Shown one piece after another: positions 1 through 9,832 of a stretch of DNA of 64,000 nt (the stretch's first letter is position 1; every line of letters begins with the position of its first letter). This DNA is from Holophagaceae bacterium (GTDB taxonomy: Bacteria; Acidobacteriota; Holophagae; Holophagales; Holophagaceae). The notes beneath the pieces are model-generated. The model did no database searches and was not told the origin of the DNA. It saw only the letters and a program-made list of their open reading frames with translations. The stretch is taken from positions 558,001-622,000 of the forward strand of contig JADKJH010000001.1 of assembly GCA_016722505.1 (NCBI GenBank), written 5' to 3'. A program made the translations under genes and the position numbers.

Positions 1-3000
1 ACCCACGGCGTGAACTGCACCGGCAGCTGCGGCTGGAACATCTACGTCAAGGAGGGCATCGTCACATGGGAAATGCAGGTGCTCGACTACCCGCTCCTGG
101 ATGAAACCGTTCCGCCCTACGAGCCCCGTGGATGCCAGCGCGGCATCAGCTTCTCGTGGTACCTCTACAGCCCGCTCCGCGTGAAGTTCCCATACATGCG
201 CGGTGCGCTCATGGACCTGTGGCAGGAGGCCAAGGGCAAGGACTCGGATCCCGTCGCGGCCTGGGCCAGCATCCAGAGCGATCCGATCAAACGCGCCCGC
301 TACCAGCAGGCCCGCGGCAAGGGCGGCTTCCGCCGCGCCTCCTGGGACCAGGTGAACGAGCTCATCGCGGCCGCCAATATCCACACCATCAAGACCCATG
401 GTCCCGATCGCATCGCGGGCTTCAGCCCCATCCCCGCCATGTCCATGCTGAGCTACGCCGCGGGCTCGCGCTTCATCCAGCTCCTGGGTGGATCCAACCT
501 GAGCTTCTACGATTGGTACTGCGACCTGCCGCCCAGCAGCCCCGAAATGTGGGGCGAGCAGACGGACGTGCAGGAGAGCGCGGATTGGTACAACGCGAAG
601 TTCCTCGCGGTCATGGGCAGCAACCTGAACATGACGCGCACGCCCGATTGCCACTTCGCCGCCGAGTCCCGCCACAACGGCACCAAGATGGTGGTCTTCA
701 GCCCCGACTTCAACCAGGTGGCCAAGTACGCGGACGAGTGGATGCCCGTGCACCAGGGGCAGGATGGTGCGTTCTGGATGGCCGTGAACCAGGTCATCCT
801 GACCGAATTCCATCACCAGAAACAGGTGCCCTTCTTCCTGGACTACCAAAAGAAATACACCGATGGTCCCTTCCTGGTGGAGCTGAATGCCATCGAGGGC
901 GGCTACCGCCCGGGCCAGTTTCTGCGCGCGGGCCGTCTCGCGAAATACAGCGGCGAAGAAAATGGCGAATGGAAGTTCCTGATGTGGGACCAGCCCTCCG
1001 GCGCGCCCAAGATGCCCAAGGGCTCCGTGGGCCATCGCTGGGGCACGAAACAGGGCGAGTGGAACCTACTCTTGCAGGATGGCAAGGACGACAGTCCCAT
1101 CGAACCGGCGCTGACTTTCCTGAGCGAGCAAACCGAGTTGGTGCAGTTTGATGATTTCGCGGATGGAAAGACACTTTTCCGCGGCGTGCCCACCCGGCGA
1201 ATCCAGCTGGCGGATGGCGGCACCGCCCTCGTCACCACCGTTTACGATCTGCTCATGGCCCAATTCGGCGTGATCCGCGATCTACCGGGCGCCTACCCGA
1301 AGGATTACGACGATGAAGCCGCGGTCTACACGCCCGCCTGGCAGGAGAAACATACGGGCCTCTCCCGGGGCAACGTGCTGCGCTTCGCCCGGGAATGGGC
1401 CCACACCGCCGAACTGACCAAGGGCAAGTGCACGGTCATCATCGGCGCCGGTGTGAACCACTGGTACCACAACAACCTGATCTATCGCGCCGCCCAGCAC
1501 GCCCTGGTGTTCTGCGGCTGCATCGGCACCAACGGCGGCGGCCTCGCCCATTACGTCGGCCAGGAGAAACTGGCGCCTGTGGCCTCCTGGACCGCCATCG
1601 CGCTGGCCAAGGATTGGGTCTCCGTGAACCGGCTCCAGAATGCACCCAGCTGGCACTACGTGAACAGCGACCAGTGGCGCTATGAAAAGGAATTCAAGGA
1701 ATACAACACGGTCCCCGACGGCAGCGAATTAGTGGAAGGCCACTGCATGAACATGCAGACTCGCGCCGTGCGCAGCGGCTGGCTACCGTTCTTCCCGCAG
1801 TACAACGAGAATCCCATGCAGGTGGTGGCCGATGCCAAAAAGGCTGGCGCCCAGGACAACGCAGCCATCATCACCAGCACCGTGGATCGTTTAAAAAAGA
1901 AGGATCTGCGCTTCTCCATCGAGGATCCCGATGCCGCCGAGAACTGGCCCCGGGTCTGGTTCATTTGGCGCGGCAATGCCATCGGAAGTTCGGCCAAGGG
2001 CCATGAGTTCTTCCTGAAGCACTACCTCGGCACCCACACCAACGCCATCGCCGAGGAAGTGGCTGAAGGCACTTGCAAGGATGTGCTGTGGCGGCCCACG
2101 GTCACGGGAAAGATGGACCTGGTGGTGGACATCAATTTCCGCATGGACACCTCGGCCCTCTACAGCGACATCGTGCTGCCCACGGCCACCTGGTACGAAA
2201 AGACGGACCTCAATACCACGGACATGCACAGCTTCATCAATCCGCTTTCAGCCGCTGTTCCGCCCTGCTGGGAATCCAAAAGCGATTGGGACATCTTCAA
2301 GCAGATGGCCAAAAAGGTGAGTGAACTTTCCGCCAAGCATCTGCCCAACCCCATTGATGACATCGTCTCGAATCCCCTGGCCCACGACACGCCCGGGGAA
2401 ATCGCACAGCCCCACATCCGGGACTGGATGGCGGGAGAATGCGAGGCCATTCCTGGCAAGACCATGCCGGGTCTGACTGTGATCACCCGCGATTACACCA
2501 AGATCTACGATCAATTCATTTCCCTGGGACCCAACGTGCGCGAGCAGGGCCTGGGCGCCCACGGGGTGAAGTACCCCATCAAGGACGTCTACGACCGGAT
2601 GCTTGAAACCCATCCCACAGTGACCATCGAAGGCCAGAAGCGGCCCAGCCTCGAAGAGGACATGGACGCGGCCAACGTGCTGCTCCACCTCGCCCCCGAA
2701 ACCAATGGCGAACTGGCTTATCGCGCTTACCAGTATATGGAAGGCCGCACGGGCCTGCCCTTGAAGGACCTCGCCGAGCCCTATCGGGGCATCAAGTACA
2801 CCTTCAAGGACCTGCTCTCCCAGCCCCGCCGCGTGCTCAACAGCCCCTGCTGGTCGGGCATCGTGGATGAGAAGCGTCCCTACTCGGCCTTCACCTACAA
2901 CGTGGAACGCATGGTGCCCTGGCGCACCCTCACGGGCCGCCAGTCCTGCTACCTGGACCACGAAGGCTACCTGGCTTTCGGCGAGCACCTGCCCACCTAT

Positions 3001-3516
3001 AAGCCCACGCCTCCCAGCCAGGTTCTCGGGGATTTGCGCTGCTCCAAGCGCGAAGGCAACACCCTGGCTTTGAACTACCTGACACCCCACGGCAAGTGGC
3101 ATATCCACTCCACCTATGGCGACACGGAGCGCATGACCACCTTGTCCCGCGGTTGTGATCCTCTCTGGCTCAGCGAGGAAGACGCCGCCTCCGTCGGACT
3201 GAAGGACAACGATTGGGTCGAGGTCCACAACGACAACGGCGTGGTCGTCACCCGGGCCTGCGTCAGCGCCCGCATTCCGAAGGGCGCCTGCATCCAGTAC
3301 CACGCGACAGAGCGCACCTATGGCGTGCCGAAAAGCCCGCTCAGGGGCATGAAACGCGCGGGCATGAACAACAGCCTGACTCGCATTCGGCTCAAGCCCA
3401 ATCTCATGGTCGGCGGCTACGGCCAGTTCACCTACCACTTCAATTACTGGGGCCCCACCGGCGTGAACCGCGAAACGGTGGTCTACGTCCGCAAGCTCGG
3501 CCAGCTGGTCTGGTAG
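1..3516 (+). CDS. narG: Respiratory nitrate reductase alpha subunit NarG (5' end outside window)
   Basis: Catalytic Mo-bisMGD subunit of the membrane-bound nitrate reductase, which reduces nitrate to nitrite at the cytoplasmic face with electrons from NarH. The frame is open from base 1 and about 40-50 N-terminal residues are missing. The FS0 cluster motif HxxxCxxxC is visible at once (THGVNCTGSC), followed by the EPRGC segment with the fourth ligand. The Mo-site signature WYCDLPP with GEQTDVQESADWYN lies near nt 511-600 and includes the Asp expected to bind Mo. About 1171 residues are present against about 1240 for E. coli NarG. The stop is 11 nt before narH, with AGGAGG between them. The long antisense reading frames here are composition shadows. 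The family call is secure; periplasmic Nar types and perchlorate reductases lack this NarH/J/I context. Confidence 0.97.
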   Translation, partial: THGVNCTGSCGWNIYVKEGIVTWEMQVLDYPLLDETVPPYEPRGCQRGISFSWYLYSPLRVKFPYMRGALMDLWQEAKGKDSDPVAAWASIQSDPIKRARYQQARGKGGFRRASWDQVNELIAAANIHTIKTHGPDRIAGFSPIPAMSMLSYAAGSRFIQLLGGSNLSFYDWYCDLPPSSPEMWGEQTDVQESADWYNAKFLAVMGSNLNMTRTPDCHFAAESRHNGTKMVVFSPDFNQVAKYADEWMPVHQGQDGAFWMAVNQVILTEFHHQKQVPFFLDYQKKYTDGPFLVELNAIEGGYRPGQFLRAGRLAKYSGEENGEWKFLMWDQPSGAPKMPKGSVGHRWGTKQGEWNLLLQDGKDDSPIEPALTFLSEQTELVQFDDFADGKTLFRGVPTRRIQLADGGTALVTTVYDLLMAQFGVIRDLPGAYPKDYDDEAAVYTPAWQEKHTGLSRGNVLRFAREWAHTAELTKGKCTVIIGAGVNHWYHNNLIYRAAQHALVFCGCIGTNGGGLAHYVGQEKLAPVASWTAIALAKDWVSVNRLQNAPSWHYVNSDQWRYEKEFKEYNTVPDGSELVEGHCMNMQTRAVRSGWLPFFPQYNENPMQVVADAKKAGAQDNAAIITSTVDRLKKKDLRFSIEDPDAAENWPRVWFIWRGNAIGSSAKGHEFFLKHYLGTHTNAIAEEVAEGTCKDVLWRPTVTGKMDLVVDINFRMDTSALYSDIVLPTATWYEKTDLNTTDMHSFINPLSAAVPPCWESKSDWDIFKQMAKKVSELSAKHLPNPIDDIVSNPLAHDTPGEIAQPHIRDWMAGECEAIPGKTMPGLTVITRDYTKIYDQFISLGPNVREQGLGAHGVKYPIKDVYDRMLETHPTVTIEGQKRPSLEEDMDAANVLLHLAPETNGELAYRAYQYMEGRTGLPLKDLAEPYRGIKYTFKDLLSQPRRVLNSPCWSGIVDEKRPYSAFTYNVERMVPWRTLTGRQSCYLDHEGYLAFGEHLPTYKPTPPSQVLGDLRCSKREGNTLALNYLTPHGKWHIHSTYGDTERMTTLSRGCDPLWLSEEDAASVGLKDNDWVEVHNDNGVVVTRACVSARIPKGACIQYHATERTYGVPKSPLRGMKRAGMNNSLTRIRLKPNLMVGGYGQFTYHFNYWGPTGVNRETVVYVRKLGQLVW

Positions 3517-3527
3517 GAGGAGCCCTC

Positions 3528-5024
3528 ATGGATATCCGCTCTCAAATCGCCATGGTGTTCCACCTGGACAAGTGCATCGGGTGCCACACCTGTTCCATCG
3601 CCTGCAAGAACGTGTGGACCGACCGCAAGGGCGCCGACTACATGTGGTGGAACAACGTCGAGACCAAGCCCGGCACCGGTTATCCCACCAAGTGGGAAGA
3701 CCAGAATGAATACAAAGGCGGCTGGATCATCAAGAACGGCAAGCTCGAACTCCGCCTCACCAGCAAGGGCAAGTTCCTGCAAAAGATCTTCTACCAGCCG
3801 GATCTGCCCACCATGGACGAGTACTACGAACCCTGGACCTACCGCTACGAGGATCTGTTCACGGCGCCGGAAACGGACGACCAGCCCACGGCCATTCCCA
3901 TCAGCAAAGTCACCGGCGAGTACATCGACATCGAAGCCGGACCCAACTGGGACGATGATCTCGGGGGATCGGCGCTCTACGCCCGCAATGATCCGAATCT
4001 CGAAGCGATGACCGAGGAACAGCGCCTGCAGCTCCTGAGCATCGAGACCCTCGTGATGTTCTACCTGCCGCGCATCTGCAACCACTGCGCGAATCCGGCC
4101 TGCGTGGCGGCCTGCCCCAGCGGCGCCATCTACAAGCGCGGCGAGGACGGCATCGTGCTGGTCAACCAGAACGTGTGCCGTGGCTGGCGCTACTGCGTTT
4201 CCGCCTGCCCCTACAAGAAAGTCTTCTACAACTGGAGCACGGGCAAATCCGAGAAGTGCCTGCTCTGCTATCCCCGCGTGGAAACCGGCCAGGCACCGGC
4301 CTGCTTCCATTCCTGCGTCGGCCGCATCCGCTACATGGGCGTGCTGCTCTACGATGCCGACAAGATCCAGGAAGCGGGCGTGAGGCCCGATGAGGAACTG
4401 GTCACCGCGCATCGCGAAATGCTGATGGATCCCTTCGATCCCGCCGTGATCGAAGCTGCGAAAAAGAATGGCGTGACCGAACAGATCATCAAGGCCGCGC
4501 AGAACAGCCCGGTCTACAAGTTTGTCAAGGAATGGGGATTGGCGCTCGCGCCGCACCCGGAGTTCCGCACTTTCCCAAGCCTTTTCTATGTGCCCGCGCT
4601 CGGTCCGGTCACGTATTCCGTGGAGAATGGCGTGGCCTTGAATCCCACATCCGCAGACGAGATTTTCGCGCCGCTGGACCAGGCCCGTTTGCCCATGAGC
4701 TACCTGGCCAGTCTTTTTGGAGCCGGCCAGGAAGCACCGGTGCGCTACGCCATGAAAAAGATGATGGCGATCCGGACCTGGAAACGCGCCGTGACGGTGG
4801 GGGACGTGGACATGCAGGTCGCCTTGGATGGCCTGCGCGAAGCCGACTGCACCACCGAGCAAGCCGAGGCGATCTACCGCCTGACGAGCCTGTGCAATTA
4901 CGAAGACCGCTTCGTGATCCCGCCCAGCCACCGTGAACAGGCCGTGGAAGTGCTCACCAATCCACTTGAGAAGAAGGGCGCCGCGGGATTCGGTTTCCGC
5001 GAGCAGCCGGTAAGGGGGGCCTGA
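3528..5024 (+). CDS. narH: Nitrate reductase beta subunit NarH (four Fe-S clusters)
   Basis: Electron-transfer subunit carrying three [4Fe-4S] clusters and one [3Fe-4S] cluster between NarI haems and NarG. The ATG at 3528 follows AGGAGG at 3515-3520 and gives 498 aa, close to the 512 aa of E. coli NarH. The first ferredoxin motif is CIGCHTCSIACK near residue 16. A central block contains CNHCANPACVAACPSGA, and CRGWRYCVSACP has the Trp in place of a Cys that marks the [3Fe-4S] cluster of NarH. KCLLCYPRVETGQAPAC follows. The stop overlaps the narJ start (ATGA), so translation is probably coupled. Confidence 0.97.
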   Translation: MDIRSQIAMVFHLDKCIGCHTCSIACKNVWTDRKGADYMWWNNVETKPGTGYPTKWEDQNEYKGGWIIKNGKLELRLTSKGKFLQKIFYQPDLPTMDEYYEPWTYRYEDLFTAPETDDQPTAIPISKVTGEYIDIEAGPNWDDDLGGSALYARNDPNLEAMTEEQRLQLLSIETLVMFYLPRICNHCANPACVAACPSGAIYKRGEDGIVLVNQNVCRGWRYCVSACPYKKVFYNWSTGKSEKCLLCYPRVETGQAPACFHSCVGRIRYMGVLLYDADKIQEAGVRPDEELVTAHREMLMDPFDPAVIEAAKKNGVTEQIIKAAQNSPVYKFVKEWGLALAPHPEFRTFPSLFYVPALGPVTYSVENGVALNPTSADEIFAPLDQARLPMSYLASLFGAGQEAPVRYAMKKMMAIRTWKRAVTVGDVDMQVALDGLREADCTTEQAEAIYRLTSLCNYEDRFVIPPSHREQAVEVLTNPLEKKGAAGFGFREQPVRGA

Positions 5025-5647
5025 TGCAGCCATTCGTCCAAATGCGAGTTCCAACCCAGCTCATCCCCGGCATCGCAAGGTTGCTGCGCTACCCCGATGC
5101 GGACACCCCCAAACTCGCTGCGGCCCTCGCGGACGAGGCGATGAATACCGCCCATCCCTGCCAGGAATACTTGGAAGCTTTCGCCTTGGTGGCAAGGACC
5201 TCAAGCCTGGAGGAAATGGCCGAACTCTACACCCGCAGCTTCGACCTGAATCCCGACTGCGTGCTGGAGATCGGCTGGCACCTGTTCGGTGAATCCTACA
5301 AGCGCGGCCAGTTCCTGGCGATGATGCGCCATCACCTGCGGGAGAACGAAATCGACGCGGGAAATGACCTTCCGGATTACCTGCCCAATCTGCTGGATCT
5401 CACGATGAAGCTGGAGACCCAGGATGCCATCGACCTGGTGGACGACTGCATCCTGCCCGCCATGGAAAAGATCCAGTCGGCGATGAGGCCGAAGCAGAAT
5501 GCGGAGGCCCACGGTGCGAAGCACCGCCCGGAGGGTGGCAGCACCGGAAGTGCTGCCATGACAGACGGAGCCTATGCGCATCTTCTCCAGGCTCTGTTTC
5601 TGATCTTCACGGCGCACCGCATGCCCGCCGAGGTGAGCCATGCTTGA
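5024..5647 (+). CDS. narJ: Nitrate reductase assembly chaperone NarJ
   Basis: TorD/NarJ-family cytoplasmic chaperone that helps insert the Mo cofactor into NarG before membrane attachment. It is 207 aa long, within the family range. The core LARLLRYPD-like opening (IARLLRYPDADTP), the YTRSFDLNP segment and the helical LPDYLPNLLDL stretch are characteristic. The start ATG overlaps the narH TGA and the end overlaps narI by 8 nt, so it is embedded in a tightly coupled nar operon. The C-terminal 40 residues are low-complexity and specific to this protein. Confidence 0.93.
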   Translation: MQPFVQMRVPTQLIPGIARLLRYPDADTPKLAAALADEAMNTAHPCQEYLEAFALVARTSSLEEMAELYTRSFDLNPDCVLEIGWHLFGESYKRGQFLAMMRHHLRENEIDAGNDLPDYLPNLLDLTMKLETQDAIDLVDDCILPAMEKIQSAMRPKQNAEAHGAKHRPEGGSTGSAAMTDGAYAHLLQALFLIFTAHRMPAEVSHA

Positions 5648-6314
5648 TAAATTCCTCTGGGTCGGATTTCCCTACATCGCGCTGGCCCTGGCGGTTGTGG
5701 TGAGCATCCTCCGTTTCACCTGGAAACCCTTCAGCTATTCGAGCCTCTCCAGCCAGTTCCTGGAGAACAAGCAACTGTTCTGGGGCTCGGGGCTTTGGCA
5801 TTGGGGCATCCTCTGGGTGCTCACCGGGCACCTCGTGGCATTCCTGATTCCACGGCAGATCCTGGCCTGGAACTCCGCGCCCTTCCGGTTGTACTTGCTG
5901 GAAACCTCCGGCCTGATCATGGCTTTGCTCGCGCTCGTGGGAGTTGTGGCTCTGATGGTCCGCCGAGGCAGCAGTTCCCGCGTGAAAGCCGTCACCAGCA
6001 CCATGGATTGGGTGCTGCTCTGCCTGCTGCTTTTGCAAGTGACCACGGGCATCGATACCGCCCTCCGCTACCGCTGGGGCAGTTCCTGGTATGCCTCCAA
6101 CGCGGTTCCCTACCTGTGGAGCTTGCTACTGCTGAGCCCCCGGCCCGAACTCATCCAGCCTCTGCCTTGGTTGCCGAAGATCCACATCCTCAGCGGGTTC
6201 TCGCTGATCCTGATTATCCCCTTCACGCGCCTGGTGCACTTCCTCGTGGTTCCCATCTCCTACTACTGGCGTAAACCCCAGGTGGTGATCTGGAACCGGA
6301 AGGGCCTCAGATGA
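5640..6314 (+). CDS. narI: Nitrate reductase gamma subunit NarI (cytochrome b, quinol oxidase)
   Basis: Integral membrane di-haem b subunit that oxidises quinol on the periplasmic side and passes electrons to NarH. It has 224 aa and about five membrane helices. Candidate haem ligands are the His residues in GLWHWGILWVLTGH (helix 2) and in the C-terminal half (KIHILSGF and RLVHFLVVP), matching the NarI His pattern. The family signature FxxWKPFSYSSLSSQFLE near residue 30 is present. Its TGA (6312-6314) overlaps the ATG of actA at 6311, which joins the nar genes to the ACIII genes. Confidence 0.95.
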   Translation: MLDKFLWVGFPYIALALAVVVSILRFTWKPFSYSSLSSQFLENKQLFWGSGLWHWGILWVLTGHLVAFLIPRQILAWNSAPFRLYLLETSGLIMALLALVGVVALMVRRGSSSRVKAVTSTMDWVLLCLLLLQVTTGIDTALRYRWGSSWYASNAVPYLWSLLLLSPRPELIQPLPWLPKIHILSGFSLILIIPFTRLVHFLVVPISYYWRKPQVVIWNRKGLR

Positions 6315-6894
6315 GAGTGCGCACTGCGGCCCTGGCGGGCGCCGTGGCTTTCGGGGCTTCCTGATGATCCTGGCCGTGAGCGTGGACACGAAACTGCTCG
6401 GGGACAACTCGGGCTACAAGCCGGTCCAGCCCATCGCCTACTCGCATGCATTGCACGCGGGCGAGCTGAAAATGGACTGCCTTTTCTGCCACACCGGAGC
6501 CGAGAAAAGCCGCCACGCTGGTATCCCGCCGACGAGCACCTGCATGAAATGCCATGAAGCGATCTTGAACAAGGCGGGTACCAAACTCGGAGTGAGCGAT
6601 CCGAGCCCCGAGATCGCCAAACTGACGAAGGCGATGAAGGAAGGGCGTCCGGTGGAATGGGTGCGCATCCATCGCCTGCCATCGCACGTCGACTTTCCCC
6701 ACAGCCGGCACGTCAATGCGGGCGTGGCCTGCCAGAGCTGCCACGGCGAGATCCAGGGCATGGAACGGGTTGAACAGGCCCTGGCGCTGACCATGGGCGA
6801 GTGCCTGGCCTGCCACCGCGCCGAAAACCAGAAGCTGCAACTGAACGGCAAACTTCCCGCGGCCCCCACCGACTGTGGCGCCTGCCACCACTAA
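6311..6894 (+). CDS. actA: ACIII subunit ActA, pentahaem cytochrome c (one-base frameshift near the start)
   Basis: Membrane-anchored c-type cytochrome of alternative complex III, which oxidises quinol and passes electrons onward in the periplasm. Five CXXCH motifs are visible: CLFCH 6478-6492, CMKCH 6541-6555, CQSCH 6730-6744, CLACH 6802-6816 and CGACH 6874-6888. The ATG at 6311 overlaps the narI stop but runs into TGA after 17 codons; the haem region is in another frame. One extra G in the G4 run 6353-6356 would fuse the two parts into MRVRTAALAGAVAFGGFLMI..., an N-terminal membrane anchor expected for ActA. The break is therefore read as a single-base deletion, real or a sequencing error. 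If it is genuine, translation could only begin at ATG 6364, without most of the anchor. Confidence 0.88.
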
Positions 6895-6911
6895 GGAACT
6901 GAGGAGAAACC

Positions 6912-9832
6912 ATGCGCGTATGGAAGAGCCTCGGCGAACGGCGGGGACTCATCAAGAAAACCAAGGCCGAGTTCAGCGATGAACTCCCCGTGGGCGAAAG
7001 CGTGCGCCAGATTTCCCGGCGCGACTTCTTCCGGTTTTCAGGCGTCGGCTTCGCCGCGGGTCTCGCCATCAGCTGCAAGAGCAAAACCGTCGAAAAGGCG
7101 CTGCCGTATCTCAACGCCCAGGAAGGCCTGACGCCCGGCGCGGCGCAATGGTATGCCACCACCTGCCAGGGCTGTTCCGCGAGCTGCGGCGTGCTAGCCC
7201 GCAGCCGGGATGGACGGCCTGTGAAGCTGGAGGGGAACCCTGACCACCCGATGAACCGTGGCGGATTATGCGCCATCGGCCAGGCTCAGACCCGCGGCCT
7301 TTACGATCCCGCCCGGTTGAAACAACCGCGCATGGCAGGCCAGGATTGCGATTGGAAAACCCTCGACGCCGATCTGACCGCCCGATTCGCCGAGATCAAG
7401 GCGAAGGGCGGCAAGCTCCGCGTCCTGAGCGGAACGCTGACCAGCCCGGCGTTGAAAGCCGCCATCCAGGCCTTCCTGGGTGGCTTCAAGGATGGAAAGC
7501 ACGTCGTGTACGACGCCCTGAGCTGCGCCGCCATCCCCGCGGCCTACGAACGCACCCACGGCACGAAGGCTTTGCCCCACTACCGAATCGAGGAAGCCGA
7601 TTTCATTCTCGGGATCGAAGCTGATTTCCTGGGTACCTGGATCGATCCCGCTGGTTTCACGCGTTCCTACGCCAGCCACCGCGGCCCGGACAATCCGCGG
7701 CCCATGTCCAAGCATGTGCAGGCTGAATCCGGAATGTCCCTCACGGGAAGCAATGCCGACGAACGCATCCGCCTGGCGCCCTCCGAGATCGTTCCCTTTC
7801 TTGAATCACTATCGGCTGCCCTCGGTACGGGCAAGCCCGGTGGCGAACTGCGGAAGGAACTCGGCCACAAGGCCGAAGCCCTGGCCCATGAATTGATGAA
7901 GCACAAGGGTTCCAGCCTGGTGCTGTGCGGGCTGAACGAGCTGTACGCGCAAATCCTCACCGCCCGCATCAACCATCTGCTCGGCAACGATGGCAAGACA
8001 GTGGATCTCGCCCGCCCCAGCCTTCAGAAACAGGGAGACGACCGCGCCCTTGCCGCCTTCATTAAAGAGATGAGCGAAGGGCAAGTGGACGCGGTGCTCG
8101 TGGTCGGCGCGAATCCCGTCTACGATCTGCCCACTGAATTCTCCGCAGCCTTCGCAAAGGTACGCCTGCGCGTGAGCACGGCCTTGACCGCGGACGAAAC
8201 CGCCATCGCCTGCACCCATCTCGCGCCGGACCATCACTGGCTGGAAGCCTGGAGCGATGCGGAGCCCGTGTCGGGAACCCTGAGCCTTGTCCAGCCGCTT
8301 ACCAATCCACTCTTCCAAACCCGAAATTCTCTCGAGAATTTCCTGTCCTGGAGCGGTCGGCCCGCGACGGCCCTTGAACATATTCGGGAGCAATGGAGGA
8401 AGGAAGTCTTCCCGCGCCAGAAAACAGTTACGGACTTTGACACATTTTGGAATGGCGTCCTGCAAAAAGGTGCCGTTCAACTTGATGGAAGCCCGAGCAG
8501 CCCTGCCTACAAAGAAGATGTGAACGCTTCCTTCCGGGAGCGGATCGCGACGAAATCGCGGCCTTACGAACTGCTGCTCATGGCCAAGGTCGGCCTCGGC
8601 GATGGCCGCCACGCCTTCAATCCCTGGCTTCAGGAACTGCCGGATCCCATCACCAAGATGACTTGGGACAACTACCTTTCCCTTTCTCCGGCCGCAGCAA
8701 AGGGCCTGGGCCTGGAGCAGGGGGATATGGCCGCCCTGCGACCCGAAGGCCTGCCCGAACTGGCGCTTCCCGTGTTGGTGCAGCCAGGCCAGGACGATCG
8801 CACCGTCGCCGTGGCTTTGGGTTATGGCCGGAAGGAGGGCGGTCCAAAAGATTGGAAAACTGTGGGCAGCAATGTCTATCCATGGCGCAGCCTCGCGAGC
8901 GGATTCCTGAGTGCCAGCTCGAGTGCTTTGCAGATCCGCAGGACCGGTGGCCGGGCCGAACTCGCCGCCACCCAGGACCACCACAGCCTCGAAGGCCGCG
9001 AACTCGTGCGCGAAATGGCGCTGGCGCCCTACCTGCGCGATCCGGCTTCAGCCCGGCCCCATGAGCAGCCCGGTCCTTCCGCCTATTCGCCGCATCCCCA
9101 TGGCAAGCACCGCTGGGCCATGGTTATCGATCTGAACAAGTGCACCGGCTGTTCCGGTTGCGTCATCGGTTGCCAGGTGGAGAACAACATCCCCGTGGTG
9201 GGCAAAGAGGAGGTCGCCAGGAAGCGTGAAATGCATTGGATGCGCATTGACCGCTACTACGAAGGCAGCGAGGCCGAGCCCAAGGTGTTCCATCAGCCCA
9301 TGCTGTGCCAGCAATGCGACAACGCGCCCTGCGAAAACGTCTGCCCGGTGCTGGCCACTGTGCATAGCGAAGAAGGCCTGAACCAGCAGGTCTACAACCG
9401 CTGCGTGGGCACCCGCTACTGCGCCAACAACTGCCCCTACAAGGTGCGCCGCTTCAACTGGTGGTCCTACCCCACAACAGCGAGATCGAGCGCCTGGCGC
9501 TCAATCCCGATGTCACGGTGCGCAGCCGCGGCGTCATGGAAAAATGCAGTTTCTGCGTCCAGCGCCTGATGGCCGCCAAGATCCAGGCCAAGAACGAAGG
9601 CCGCGAACTCAAGGACGGCGAAGCCCAGCCCGCCTGCATGCAGAGCTGCCCGGCCCAGGCCATCGTCTTTGGAGATGTGCAGGATCCCGACAGCCAGATC
9701 AGCCACGCCATGCGCGATCCCAAGCGTTTCCTGGTGCTCGGCGAGCTGGGCATTGGCCCAGCCGTGAGCTACCTGACGAAGATTCGCAACGCGGAACCAG
9801 CCGAATCCAAAGGAGGCCACCATGGCGCCTGA
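6912..9832 (+). CDS. actB: ACIII subunit ActB, Mo-oxidoreductase-like plus ferredoxin domains (frameshift at 9470-9473)
   Basis: Large periplasmic Fe-S subunit of ACIII. The N-terminal part is a degenerate molybdopterin oxidoreductase domain, thought in this family to lack Mo. It starts with a Tat-type motif SRRDFF (residues 35-40) and a CxxCxxxC cluster motif at residues 85-92. From about residue 735 a four-cluster ferredoxin domain begins (DLNKCTGCSGCVIGCQ, then CQQCDNAPCENVCP, then CVGTRYCANNCP). The frame breaks at the C4 run 9470-9473; one more C would give ...NWWSYPHNSEIERL and continue in frame to EKCSFCVQR and the stop at 9832. As given, the protein ends prematurely at 9569 without its last cluster ligands. 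SD GAGGAG precedes the ATG at 6912. Confidence 0.9.

Noticed and set aside
2248..5054. Long antisense open frames of 396 and 523 codons over narG and narH
   Set aside because: High-GC shadow frames; they carry no family motif, while the plus strand is clearly NarG/NarH.
9455..9485. Programmed -1 frameshifting in actB
   Set aside because: A plain C4 run with no canonical slippery heptamer or obvious downstream pseudoknot; five other single-base breaks in the window favour sequence error.
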